NCBI RefSeq assembly: GCF_027924665.1
Contig: NZ_AP027043.1
Span: 3,038,001 to 3,102,000 of the forward strand
Origin: Flavobacterium sp. GSB-24
GTDB taxonomy: Bacteria; Bacteroidota; Bacteroidia; Flavobacteriales; Flavobacteriaceae
Direction: 5' to 3'
Length of the DNA stretch: 64,000 nt
Shown here: piece by piece, positions 1 through 9,350 of the stretch
Numbering within the stretch: the first letter of the stretch is position 1
Layout: each line of letters begins with the position of its first letter
Position numbers and translations under genes: made by a program
The notes under the pieces: model-generated
Seen by the model: the letters and a program-made list of their open reading frames with translations, nothing else
Database searches by the model: none
Told to the model about the DNA's origin: nothing

Positions 1-277
1 GAAAACCTGTCAAAGTTTTTATTAAGTCTGTAAGATTTGATTTTATTTTTTACAGAATTTATATTTTTACATACCTATTTTTACAGAATTCCAATACATC
101 ATTACTACATCATAACGTTATGTTAATGAATTTTATTTAACATTTAGTGTGTTGATTATCATTAATATATGCTAATATTTTAACATAATGATGTAGCTGT
201 GTTGTAGTGGTATTTGATGTACTACAACGTTGTAATTGTTTAATTTGGCTCTACTAACTTAAACGATTACGTACTGT
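1..277 (+). promoter_or_regulatory. AT-rich region upstream of susC with two CpG-centred palindromes
   Basis: No gene is visible here. Two perfect 12-bp palindromes share the core AACGTT: CATAACGTTATG at 111-122 and TACAACGTTGTA at 223-234. An 8-bp inverted repeat (GTTGTAGT at 201-208, ACTACAAC at 221-228) overlaps the second. Palindromes with a central CG are typical of LacI-family operators, so regulator binding is a reasonable inference, but no regulator gene lies in the window. A weak -7-like box (TTAATTTG, 240-247) is 30 bp before the susC start. It does not match the consensus exactly and its spacing to a -33 element is poor. Confidence 0.4.
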
Positions 278-3200
278 ATGAAAAATTTTATTTTTAGCTT
301 TTTAGCTCTCTTGTTACTGCCATCATATATGATGATACAGGCACAAGCAATTAAAGGAAAAGTAGTAGACAGTAGTGGAATGGGAATTCCTGGTGCAATT
401 ATTAGTGCTCCAGAATCTAGAACTTCTGCTGATGCTGACTTTGACGGTAATTTTACCATTAATGCTAAGGTTGGAGAAACTCTAAAGATCTCTATGCTTG
501 GTTTCGACTCAGTTTCTGTACCTGCAGCTGCTGGCGTTATGTCGATTACTTTGAAAGAAGCAGGTGATACTGCATTAAAAGAAGTAGTTGTTATTGGTTA
601 CGGTACCAGAAAAAAAATTGATAATACTTCTGCAATCACTTCATTAAAAGCAGAAGATGTTACAAGAACAAAGGTACTAAATGCTTCTCAGGCTATTCAA
701 GGTAAAGCTGCTGGGGTTCAAGTTACTTCTTCTGATGCTCCAGGAAGTACACCTTCTGTTGTTATTAGAGGTTTAGGTACTGCATTAGGAGGAAGAAATC
801 CTTTATATATTGTTGATGGTATGCCAACAGAAAACATCAATAATATCAATACAAATGATATTACTTCTTATGAGATCTTAAAAGATGCATCATCTCTTGC
901 TATTTACGGTACAAGAGCTGCGAATGGAGTTATCATTATTACTACTAAAAAAGGAAAAGGAGATAAAGTTTCTGTAGAAGTTGAAAGTTTTGGAGGTGTT
1001 AGAACGCCGCTAAAAAAGGTTAAAATGGCAGATGCAAATCAATATGCAAGCTATTCTAATGCATCTTTAGGAACTAATAAATTTTCTACAAACCAGCCTA
1101 TTAATACTAATTGGTTTGATGAAATTACAAGAACAGGTACTTACACTCAAAATAATATCTCTATTTCTGGTGCTTCTGAAAATATTAAATACTTTTTTAG
1201 TGCAGGTAATTATCAAGAAAAAGCAATTCTTAATGGCTTAGATTATAGCCGTACAAGTTTTAGAAATAATAATGAATTTAAGCTTTCTAAAAAAATCACT
1301 TTAAATCAAAACTTTAGTTTTACGTCTGCTAATTCTACACCAAAACCGTTAAGTGCATTTACAAATGCATACAAACAGTCATCAATTGTTCCTGTTCGTT
1401 TTGCAAATGGTCAATATGGTGCTCCTTTTGTAGATGCAAGCGGATTGGCAAGTCCAACTGGTTCATCATTTAACAATGTTGGAAATCCAGTTTCACAATT
1501 AGATTTTTATGATGAAGAACAAAGAAGTATTACAATTCAAGGTGGTTTGAAATTAGATTATGAAATCTTAGAAGGGTTAAAATTTACTTCGCAATTTAAC
1601 GGAGAATACTACACTTGGAAAAATTATAATTTCGAGGATACCAAAAATATTTGGTTAGCTGCAAATCCAACTCGTAAAGATGCTGACTATACAAGTTCTG
1701 ATCCTATCAATTTATTAACTAGAGGTAGAGAACAATATTTTAACTGGAACTTATCTAACTATTTGACTTATAACAAAGTATTTGCTAAAATTCATGATGT
1801 TGAATTAACTGCCGGTATCGAAACTTCTGTAAAAGGACCTAGAGAAAAGTTAACTATCATAAGAAAAAATGTAAGTCCTGATTCAAATTACTGGTCTTTA
1901 TATAATTCAAAAGATTCAAAAGGTGTAGATTATGTTGGTACAGTTACAAGTTTACAAGATGTTGTATTTAACGAAAGCAAATTAGCTTCATATTTTGGTC
2001 GTTTCCAATATAAATTAATGGACAGATATTTAGTAACTGGAACTATTAGACGTGACGGATCTTCAAACTTTGCTAAAGATTACCGTTGGGGAACTTTCCC
2101 ATCTGTAGGTCTTGGATGGATTATGACAAAAGAAAGCTTCTTGTCTGATATTAAAGGAGTTGATTTGATTAAATTAAGAGGAAGCTGGGGTAAATTGGGT
2201 AACCAAAATGTACCATTAAACAGTCAAAGTTATAATTCTGGATTAAATAGTTATTTAGGAGGTTCAATTTTATATGAAGGAACAAGTATTACTTCACAAA
2301 TTGACCCAACTTTAACTTGGGAAATTACTGAAGAGGCATCTGCCGGTGTAGATTTCGAATTTTTGAACAGCAGATTGAAAGGATCATTTGATGTTTATAA
2401 CAAAAATACAGATAACGTAATTTTATATGTAAAACCTTATCCAACTTCTGGAATTACAACTGCTTCTCCTTCTCATGTTGGTGAAGTTTCAAACAAAGGT
2501 TATGAAATTGCTTTACGTTGGGATGATAAAATTACAGACGATTTAAGCTACTGGGTTGGAGGTAACTTCTCTCACAATAAAAATGAACTTACAAGTTTAA
2601 AAGATGTTTCATTGTCTCAAGTTATTGGAGGTAATTTAGGAAATGGTCAAGACACTAAATTATTATACAATAACTCAATTGGTCAGCCATTAGGAAGTTT
2701 TTATCTTTATGAATATGCAGGTGTAGATCCAGCAAATGGAAATATGCTTTATTATAATGCTTCTGGTGCTAAAGTAACTCAAGATGCTTTATCTGCAACA
2801 GCAGATAAAAAATATGTAGGTTCAATTTTACCAACATCTAACTATGGAGTTTCTTTAGGTCTTGTTTACAAAAACATTGATTTCTCAGTTGACGGATATG
2901 GAACTGGTGGAGCAAAAGTATACAATGGTAAAAAAGCACAGCGTTTTGGAGGTGAAAATATCGAAGCTTCTATGACAAATGATTATTGGACACCAACAAA
3001 TACAACATCGCCAAATCCAAAACCATTTAACATTGTTCCTGTTGCTTCAACTTATTATATGGAATCTGCAGATTTCTTTAGAATCAACAACATCACTGTA
3101 GGTTATAAACTACCTCTTAAAGAAGATCAATTCATTAGTTCTTGCAGAATCTATCTTAATGCAATCAACCCATTTATTACACAGAAATATTCTGGTTTCT

Positions 3201-3307
3201 CTCCTGAGTTAAATGGAGATGGTAATCCTTATGGAACACAAGGTGTTGAATTGGATGCTTATCCAACATTAAGATCATTCGTAATTGGTGCTAATTTAAA
3301 ATTTTAA
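278..3307 (+). CDS. SusC/RagA-family TonB-dependent outer membrane transporter
   Basis: This is the outer membrane channel that imports oligosaccharides using energy from TonB. The 1,009-residue product has a signal peptide (about 1-24) and a CarboxypepD_reg-like domain (about 25-95). A TonB box, EVVVIGYG, lies at 102-109. The plug (about 115-228) carries NPLYIVDGMP near 174-183 and the SusC-typical segment around AIYGTRAANGVIIITTKKGK near 208-227. The rest is a 22-stranded-type barrel ending in aromatic-rich strands. It lies 4 bp before susD and is the first gene of the locus. Family assignment is certain. The substrate is inferred only from the neighbouring enzymes. Confidence 0.97.
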   Translation: MKNFIFSFLALLLLPSYMMIQAQAIKGKVVDSSGMGIPGAIISAPESRTSADADFDGNFTINAKVGETLKISMLGFDSVSVPAAAGVMSITLKEAGDTALKEVVVIGYGTRKKIDNTSAITSLKAEDVTRTKVLNASQAIQGKAAGVQVTSSDAPGSTPSVVIRGLGTALGGRNPLYIVDGMPTENINNINTNDITSYEILKDASSLAIYGTRAANGVIIITTKKGKGDKVSVEVESFGGVRTPLKKVKMADANQYASYSNASLGTNKFSTNQPINTNWFDEITRTGTYTQNNISISGASENIKYFFSAGNYQEKAILNGLDYSRTSFRNNNEFKLSKKITLNQNFSFTSANSTPKPLSAFTNAYKQSSIVPVRFANGQYGAPFVDASGLASPTGSSFNNVGNPVSQLDFYDEEQRSITIQGGLKLDYEILEGLKFTSQFNGEYYTWKNYNFEDTKNIWLAANPTRKDADYTSSDPINLLTRGREQYFNWNLSNYLTYNKVFAKIHDVELTAGIETSVKGPREKLTIIRKNVSPDSNYWSLYNSKDSKGVDYVGTVTSLQDVVFNESKLASYFGRFQYKLMDRYLVTGTIRRDGSSNFAKDYRWGTFPSVGLGWIMTKESFLSDIKGVDLIKLRGSWGKLGNQNVPLNSQSYNSGLNSYLGGSILYEGTSITSQIDPTLTWEITEEASAGVDFEFLNSRLKGSFDVYNKNTDNVILYVKPYPTSGITTASPSHVGEVSNKGYEIALRWDDKITDDLSYWVGGNFSHNKNELTSLKDVSLSQVIGGNLGNGQDTKLLYNNSIGQPLGSFYLYEYAGVDPANGNMLYYNASGAKVTQDALSATADKKYVGSILPTSNYGVSLGLVYKNIDFSVDGYGTGGAKVYNGKKAQRFGGENIEASMTNDYWTPTNTTSPNPKPFNIVPVASTYYMESADFFRINNITVGYKLPLKEDQFISSCRIYLNAINPFITQKYSGFSPELNGDGNPYGTQGVELDAYPTLRSFVIGANLKF

Positions 3308-3311
3308 TATT

Positions 3312-4787
3312 ATGAAAAAGATATATATATCAATCTTTGTATTGTCGGCATTCACTTTTACAGGATGTGCTGATGATTACCTAGATGTTAAACAAACTGA
3401 GACTATTTCTACAGATGATATCGAGTTGTTTAACAATGACAACGGAGCAAAAACGTTTGTTACCTCTATCTACAGTAAATTTTTAGACTGGGATATGAGT
3501 TCTTTTGGATGGATTGGATTAGCAAGTATTACATCTGATGATGCTGATAAAGGTTCAACACCAAGTGATACAGGTACAGATAAAGATGTTTTGGATGCTT
3601 TAACATATAATGCATCGAATCCATCTGCTGAAAGTACTTTTAATGCAAACTATGATGGGATCAATAGATGCAATCAAGCATTGGAGATTCTACCTAAATT
3701 AGACAAAGCTGATCCTGCATTAAGAGAAAGATTAATGGCTGAGGCTAAATTTTTAAGAGCTTTTATGTATTTTACTTTGGTAAAATGCTATGGAGGAGTT
3801 CCTATTGTAGATCACATATCAAAAATTCCATTATCACCAGAAGATAAAGCAATGCAGTTAACTCGTAAAACAGCTGCTGAAGTTTATGCTTTTATTGAAA
3901 AAGATTTAACAGAGGCTGCGGCAGTTTTACCAAATAAATCTCAATATGGTAGTGATGATAAAGCGAGAGCTTCAAAAGGAGCAGCTTATGCTTTATTGGC
4001 AAAAGTAAGTTTGTATCAGAAAAAATGGCAGAGTGTTGTCGATAACTGTAATCTTGTTACAGGTTATATTATTTCTCCAGATTATGCTAAAATGTTTAGA
4101 CTAGAAGGAGAAAATGATGGAGAATCTATTTTTGAAATAAATGGTAATGGCGCAGTACCTGCACGTGGAATTCAAGGATATTCTAATACTCAAGGTGTTC
4201 GTGATGCATGGGGATGGGGATTTAATCAGCCTTCTCAAAGTTTAGTAAACGCTTATGAGCCTGGAGACGTTAGAAAAGACGCAACTATAATTTTCAGAGG
4301 TACAACTTTATACGACGGAAGAGTAATTCCTAAATTAGTGTTACCAGAAGGAGAAGTAGATCCTAATCCTAGATATAATTTTAAAGCTTATTCTTCTGCA
4401 TATACAAGCGCATGGGAAACTGATGCTAATATTAAATATTTAAGATACGCTGAAGTATTATTAATGAAGGCAGAAGCTTTAAATGAATTAGGTCAAACTT
4501 CAGATGCAATTCCATTGTTAAATATCATCAGACACAGAGCTGGTTTAGGTGATACTCCAGCAACTTCTCAGGCAACAGTAAGAACTGCAATCTGGAAAGA
4601 AAGAAGAGTTGAATTAGCTTTTGAATTTGACAGATTCTTTGACCTAGTTAGAACTGGTCAGGCAAAAGATGCTTTTACTGCAGATGGAAAAGTATTCACA
4701 GAAGGTAAAAATGAATTGTTTCCAATTCCGGCATCTTTCCTTTTAATAACAGAGGGAATGTCTTCTCAAAATCCTGGTTATAATTAA
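3312..4787 (+). CDS. SusD/RagB-family surface glycan-binding lipoprotein
   Basis: The protein is the lid and glycan-binding partner of the SusC channel on the cell surface. It has 491 residues with a lipoprotein signal (FTGC, lipidated Cys19). The N-terminal TPR-rich part contains the family segment AEAKFLRAFMYFTLVKCYGGVP, and the C-terminal part contains RYAEVLLMKAEALNELG and WKERRVELAFEFDRFFDLVR. These are hallmark SusD blocks. It follows susC by 4 bp and is followed by a perfect palindrome (4795-4830) before the enzyme genes, so susCD may be expressed more strongly than the downstream genes. Confidence 0.96.
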   Translation: MKKIYISIFVLSAFTFTGCADDYLDVKQTETISTDDIELFNNDNGAKTFVTSIYSKFLDWDMSSFGWIGLASITSDDADKGSTPSDTGTDKDVLDALTYNASNPSAESTFNANYDGINRCNQALEILPKLDKADPALRERLMAEAKFLRAFMYFTLVKCYGGVPIVDHISKIPLSPEDKAMQLTRKTAAEVYAFIEKDLTEAAAVLPNKSQYGSDDKARASKGAAYALLAKVSLYQKKWQSVVDNCNLVTGYIISPDYAKMFRLEGENDGESIFEINGNGAVPARGIQGYSNTQGVRDAWGWGFNQPSQSLVNAYEPGDVRKDATIIFRGTTLYDGRVIPKLVLPEGEVDPNPRYNFKAYSSAYTSAWETDANIKYLRYAEVLLMKAEALNELGQTSDAIPLLNIIRHRAGLGDTPATSQATVRTAIWKERRVELAFEFDRFFDLVRTGQAKDAFTADGKVFTEGKNELFPIPASFLLITEGMSSQNPGYN

Positions 4788-4794
4788 TATTCAT

Positions 4795-4830
4795 AAATCA
4801 CTTCCTTCAAAATTTTGAAGGAAGTGATTT
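4795..4830 (+). terminator. Perfect 36-bp palindrome between susD and the GH144 gene
   Basis: The left arm AAATCACTTCCTTCAAAA (4795-4812) is the exact reverse complement of 4813-4830, with no mismatches, and is followed by TATTAC. In RNA the centre must open into a small loop, leaving about 16 stem pairs. It has the form of a partial terminator or an mRNA-stabilising 3' hairpin after susCD. The downstream genes continue in the same direction with no obvious new promoter, so read-through is likely. Confidence 0.7.
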
Positions 4831-4855
4831 TATTACAATCTCAAAAATCTCTATA

Positions 4856-6229
4856 ATGATTAGAATTTCAGTTTTATTTTTAGCTTTTACTCTTTTTGGT
4901 TGTGGATCGAATGCGGATAAGGCAAAAGAAAATGCAGCAGAAAATACTTCTGTTACTACATTAACAGATGAGCAGCTTTTAAGTGCTGTTCAAAAACAAA
5001 CTTTTAAATACTTCTGGGATTACGCACAACCAAACTCTGGATTAGCCAGAGAACGTTACCATCCAGACGGAAATTATCCTGAAAATGATTCAAATATTGT
5101 AACAACAGGTGGTTCTGGTTTTGGTTTAATGGCTCTTGTTTCAGGAATGTCTCAAGGTTATATTACAAAAGAACAAGGGGTAGAAAGACTGAACAAAATT
5201 GCAGATTTTTTAGGCAAAGCAGATCGTTTTCACGGAGCATGGTCTCATTGGATCGATGGAAATACGGGAAAAGTAAAGCCTTTTGGAACCAAGGATAATG
5301 GCGGCGACTTAGTCGAAACTTCATTTTTGGTTGCAGGAATGATTACTGTTCGTGAATATCTTAAAGATGGTTCTGAAAAAGAAAAAGCAGTTGCTCAAAA
5401 ATACGATGCACTTTGGAAAGGTGTTGACTGGCAATGGTATACAAACAATAAAAATGTTTTGTACTGGCATTGGTCACCTACTTACGACTGGCAGATGAAT
5501 TTTCCTTTACAAGGATATAATGAATGTCTAATTACTTATCTAATGGCAGCATCTTCGCCAACACATTCAATTGATGCGAAAGCGTATCATGAAGGATGGG
5601 CGAGAAGCGGAGACATCGTTTCTCCTAAAACAAAATATAATATTCCTTTAATTTTAAAACATAATGGTGCAGAAGAATTCGGCGGTCCTTTATTCTGGGC
5701 ACACTATTCTTATGTAGGTCTAGATCCAAATCAATTGAGCGATAAATATGCAAATTACTGGGATTTAAACGTAAATCAGACTAAAATAAATTATCAATAC
5801 TGTATTGAAAATCCAAACAAGGTTGAGGGATATGGTGCTGATTATTGGGGACTAACAGCGTCATATTCCAGAAACCCTGATGGTTCTATTGGATACAATG
5901 CACATATGCCAAGCAATGATCAAGGTGTGATTTCGCCAACCGCAGCAATCAGTTCAATTGTATATACGCCGAAAGAATCAATGGCTTTCATACGCAATCT
6001 ATACGAAAATCATAAAGAAGAAACTTGGGGCAATGCCGGGTTTTATGATGCTCTAAGTTTAGGAAATAAATGGGTTGCAAAACGTTATTTAGCAATCGAT
6101 CAAGGACCAGAAGTAGTTATGATCGAGAACTACAGAACAGGTCTATTATGGAAATTATTTATGAATGCACCTGAAGTAAAACAAGGTTTGACAAAACTTG
6201 GATTTAAATCAGGAAAATACGGGATTTAA
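4856..6229 (+). CDS. GH144-type (COG5368) glucanase lipoprotein, probably acting on beta-1,2-glucan
   Basis: The 457-residue product has a lipoprotein signal (LFGC, Cys16) and then a single domain of the type often annotated glucoamylase family protein (COG5368). Recognisable segments are TFKYFWDYA near 49-57, SGFGLMAL, the Trp-rich block around WQWYTNNKNVLYWHW, GPLFWAHYSYVGLD and YGADYWGLTAS. Characterised members of this group in Bacteroidota (GH144) are endo- or exo-beta-1,2-glucanases with an (alpha/alpha)6 barrel. The glucoamylase label is therefore probably misleading. It would cut glucan at the cell surface or in the periplasm before GH3 finishes the job. Specificity is inferred, not proven by visible residues. 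Confidence 0.82.
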   Translation: MIRISVLFLAFTLFGCGSNADKAKENAAENTSVTTLTDEQLLSAVQKQTFKYFWDYAQPNSGLARERYHPDGNYPENDSNIVTTGGSGFGLMALVSGMSQGYITKEQGVERLNKIADFLGKADRFHGAWSHWIDGNTGKVKPFGTKDNGGDLVETSFLVAGMITVREYLKDGSEKEKAVAQKYDALWKGVDWQWYTNNKNVLYWHWSPTYDWQMNFPLQGYNECLITYLMAASSPTHSIDAKAYHEGWARSGDIVSPKTKYNIPLILKHNGAEEFGGPLFWAHYSYVGLDPNQLSDKYANYWDLNVNQTKINYQYCIENPNKVEGYGADYWGLTASYSRNPDGSIGYNAHMPSNDQGVISPTAAISSIVYTPKESMAFIRNLYENHKEETWGNAGFYDALSLGNKWVAKRYLAIDQGPEVVMIENYRTGLLWKLFMNAPEVKQGLTKLGFKSGKYGI

Positions 6230-6238
6230 AAAATTAGT

Positions 6239-6952
6239 ATGAAATATAAATTAATTTTTTTATCCCTGTTGATTTCGACATTTGGTTTTAGCCAAAGTGA
6301 AACAACTGGAAAAATTAATACAGTAGTAATGGCAAAGTATGAGCTGGGCTATGTATTACATAAACCCGCAAATACAAAAGAAAAAAAGCCTTTAATAGTT
6401 TTTATTTCTGGTGATGGAGAAAAAGGAAATGATCTTGAAAAAGTAAAAATTAATGGTCCTTTAAAATATCTAAAAACACATCAATTAGATGCTTACGTTC
6501 TGGCTCCTCAATGTAAAGAAGATGAAAATTGGGATATAGAATCGATTTATCAGCTGATTTTAAAAATCCAGAAAGAAAACAAAATTGATTCAGAAAGAAT
6601 ATATATTACTGGTTTGAGCTCAGGAGGCTGGGCTTCATGGAATTTGGCTTTTGCACATCCGGATCTATTTGCAGCAAACGTACCTGTCGCTGGTTTTGTA
6701 GATTTAATTCAGTTAGAGCACGCTTGTGAAATAGCCAATATTCCAACCAGAATTTTTCACGGATTACTGGATGATGTTGTAAACGTGAATTATGCGATCA
6801 CGATATACAAAGAATTGAAAAAATGTAATGCTAAAGATTTGAAGCTGACCATTTTTGATGATGCCAATCACGACAGCTGGACAAGAGTTTATGATAATAC
6901 AGCTATTTACGACTGGATGTTACAGCAGAGAAAAACGAATACAAACAAATAA
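6239..6952 (+). CDS. Secreted alpha/beta-hydrolase (phospholipase/carboxylesterase type)
   Basis: This 237-residue protein has a signal peptide (about 1-18, ending FGFSQ). The fold is alpha/beta-hydrolase with nucleophile elbow GLSSGG (Ser127), an acidic residue in LLDD (178-179) and a catalytic His in ANHDSW (His211). It starts 9 bp after the GH144 stop and ends 11 bp before the GH3 start, so it is in the same operon. Family members are esterases. In this context it may remove acyl groups such as succinate or acetate from the glycan. That role is inferred from position only. Confidence 0.8.
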   Translation: MKYKLIFLSLLISTFGFSQSETTGKINTVVMAKYELGYVLHKPANTKEKKPLIVFISGDGEKGNDLEKVKINGPLKYLKTHQLDAYVLAPQCKEDENWDIESIYQLILKIQKENKIDSERIYITGLSSGGWASWNLAFAHPDLFAANVPVAGFVDLIQLEHACEIANIPTRIFHGLLDDVVNVNYAITIYKELKKCNAKDLKLTIFDDANHDSWTRVYDNTAIYDWMLQQRKTNTNK

Positions 6953-6962
6953 ATAAAATAGA

Positions 6963-9263
6963 ATGAAAAACAAATTAGTCTTACTTTTTTTAGGATGTGC
7001 TGTTTTGGGTTACGCTCAAAAAAAGAACACTAAAAATACAGTGAAAATTAAACCAAAGTCTGAATTTGTGGCGGAATTAATGTCAAAAATGACTTTAGAC
7101 GAGAAATTGGGTCAATTAAACTTGCCAACATCTGGTGATATCACTACAGGGCAGGCAAACAGCTCAAATGTGGCAAAAAATATTGCTGAGGGTAAAGTGG
7201 GAGGTTTGTTTAACATTAAATCAGTTCAAAAAATTAAAGAAGTACAGAAAATTGCGGTTGAACAAAGCCGTTTGAAAATTCCGTTGCTTTTTGGTATGGA
7301 TGTTATTCACGGTTACGAAACAACATTCCCAATTCCTTTAGGATTATCTTGTACTTGGGATATGGGATTAATTGAAAGAAGTGCACAGATTGCTGCAAAA
7401 GAAGCAAGTGCAGACGGAATTAACTGGACATTCTCTCCAATGGTTGACGTTTCTCGCGATCCTCGTTGGGGAAGAGTTTCTGAAGGTTCAGGAGAAGATC
7501 CATATTTAGGAAGCCAGATCGCAAAAGCAATGGTAAACGGTTATCAGCAGCATGATCTTTCAAAAAATAACTCAATTTTAGCTTGTGTGAAACACTTCGC
7601 TTTATACGGTGCGCCAGAAGCAGGACGTGATTATAATACTGTAGACATGAGCCATATCAGAATGTTTAATGATTATTTTCCTCCTTACAAAGCGGCAGTT
7701 GATGCAGGTGTAGGTTCGGTTATGGCATCTTTCAACGAAATTGATGGAATTCCAGCAACAGGAAATAAATGGTTAATGACAGATGTTCTTAGAAAACAAT
7801 GGGGTTTCAAAGGTTTTGTGGTAACAGACTTTACAGGAATTCCTGAAATGATCGAACACGGAATGGGAGATTTACAACAAGTTTCTGCTTTAGCTTTAAA
7901 CGCTGGTGTTGAGATGGATATGGTTGGAGAAGGTTTCTTAGGTACTTTGAAAAAATCTTTAGACGAAGGAAAAGTAAAAATCGAAACAATCGATAATGCT
8001 GTAAAACTTATTTTAGAAGCAAAATATGATTTAGGATTGTTCCAAGATCCGTATAAATATTGTGATGAAAAAAGAGCTAAAACTGAAATCTTTACAATGG
8101 ATAGCAGAAAAGAAGCACGTCAAATTGCCTCTCAATCATTGGTTTTATTGAAAAATCAAAACCAATTATTACCTCTTAAAAAATCAGGAACTATCGCCCT
8201 TATCGGACCATTAGCAGATGCTAAAGAAAATATGCCCGGAACTTGGAGTGTAGCTACTAAAATGGAAAATGCTGTCTCATTACTAGCAGGTATTAAAGAA
8301 GTTGCAGGAGCAGGAACTAAAGTTTTATATGCTAAAGGAAGTAATTTAGATTATGATGAAACTTTTGAAACAAACGCTACAATGTTTGGAAAAACATTAC
8401 ACCGTGATGCACGTTCAAAAGAAGATTTGTTAGCAGAAGCTTTAAAAGTTGCTCAACAATCAGATGTAATTGTTGCTGCTCTTGGAGAATCTGCAGAAAT
8501 GAGCGGGGAATCTAGCAGCCGTACAAACTTGGAAATTCCACAAGCACAAAAAGATTTATTAAACGCTTTATTAAAAACAGGAAAACCAGTTGTTTTAGTT
8601 TTATTTGACGGACGTCCACTAGTGATTACTGAAGAAGAAAAAACAGTTCCAGCGATTTTAAATGCTTGGTTTGCGGGTACAGAAGCAGGTTACGCTATTG
8701 CTGATGTTTTATTTGGAGATGTAAATCCATCAGGAAAATTAACTTCAACTTTTCCAAGAAGTGTTGGACAATTGCCAATTTACTACGCTCATAAAAATAC
8801 TGGAAGACCGCTTTCTAACACAGAAGGAAAATTCGAGAAATTCAGATCAAACTATATTGACGAAAGAAACGAGCCGTTATTTCCATTCGGATTTGGTTTA
8901 AGCTACACTACTTTTGATTATTCAAACCTTAAAATTTCTTCTGATAAAATGAATTTCAGCGGAAAAGTAAAAGTAACAGTTGATGTAACAAACACTGGAA
9001 ATTTTGACGGAAAAGAAACAGTTCAATTATACATTAGAGATTTAGTTGGTTCAGTAACAAGACCAGTTAGAGAACTAAAAGGTTTCCAAAAAATAACACT
9101 TAAAAAAGGTGAAAAACAAACAGTAAGTTTCGACATTACTGTTGAAGATTTAAAATTTTATAATTCTGATTTACAATTCGTAGCAGAACCTGGACAGTTT
9201 GATATTTTCGTTGGAGGAAATTCAAATGCCGATAAGAAAGTTAGTTTTGAGTTAACTAAATAG
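6963..9263 (+). CDS. bglX: GH3 beta-glucosidase (BglX-like)
   Basis: The enzyme releases glucose from the non-reducing end of beta-glucooligosaccharides, probably in the periplasm. The 766-residue protein has a signal peptide (about 1-19). The TIM-barrel domain (about 35-360) includes RDPRWGRVSEGSGEDP near 166-180, KHF at 210-212, and VVTDF with the likely nucleophile Asp289. The alpha/beta sandwich (about 385-620) has an SGES motif near 517 expected to supply the acid/base. A Fn3-like C-terminal domain follows (about 665-760). A strong terminator follows at 9285-9312. GH3 enzymes that act on sophoro-oligosaccharides accompany GH144 in beta-1,2-glucan loci. Confidence 0.93.
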   Translation: MKNKLVLLFLGCAVLGYAQKKNTKNTVKIKPKSEFVAELMSKMTLDEKLGQLNLPTSGDITTGQANSSNVAKNIAEGKVGGLFNIKSVQKIKEVQKIAVEQSRLKIPLLFGMDVIHGYETTFPIPLGLSCTWDMGLIERSAQIAAKEASADGINWTFSPMVDVSRDPRWGRVSEGSGEDPYLGSQIAKAMVNGYQQHDLSKNNSILACVKHFALYGAPEAGRDYNTVDMSHIRMFNDYFPPYKAAVDAGVGSVMASFNEIDGIPATGNKWLMTDVLRKQWGFKGFVVTDFTGIPEMIEHGMGDLQQVSALALNAGVEMDMVGEGFLGTLKKSLDEGKVKIETIDNAVKLILEAKYDLGLFQDPYKYCDEKRAKTEIFTMDSRKEARQIASQSLVLLKNQNQLLPLKKSGTIALIGPLADAKENMPGTWSVATKMENAVSLLAGIKEVAGAGTKVLYAKGSNLDYDETFETNATMFGKTLHRDARSKEDLLAEALKVAQQSDVIVAALGESAEMSGESSSRTNLEIPQAQKDLLNALLKTGKPVVLVLFDGRPLVITEEEKTVPAILNAWFAGTEAGYAIADVLFGDVNPSGKLTSTFPRSVGQLPIYYAHKNTGRPLSNTEGKFEKFRSNYIDERNEPLFPFGFGLSYTTFDYSNLKISSDKMNFSGKVKVTVDVTNTGNFDGKETVQLYIRDLVGSVTRPVRELKGFQKITLKKGEKQTVSFDITVEDLKFYNSDLQFVAEPGQFDIFVGGNSNADKKVSFELTK

Positions 9264-9284
9264 TTGGTTTATTGATTAGTGAGA

Positions 9285-9312
9285 AGCCCTTCATTTGGAG
9301 GGCTTTTTTTTA
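9285..9312 (+). terminator. Intrinsic terminator after the GH3 gene
   Basis: The stem AGCCCTTC/GGAGGGCT with loop ATTT (one G-T pair) is followed by a run of eight T. It lies 22 bp after the GH3 stop. An open frame that begins at 9279 would run through this hairpin, which argues that the next gene starts later, at 9351. Confidence 0.85.
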
Positions 9313-9350
9313 AACTGAAAAACCTTTTTTGTAATTTTTTAACTACGGTT

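Noticed and set aside
4856..6229. True glucoamylase (GH15) activity
   Set aside because: The sequence fits the COG5368/GH144 group, and the surrounding genes fit beta-glucan rather than starch.
9279..9350. N-terminal extension of the glycerophosphodiesterase frame
   Set aside because: It reads through a strong terminator hairpin and would bury the lipoprotein signal; the tandem ATG at 9351 is preferred.
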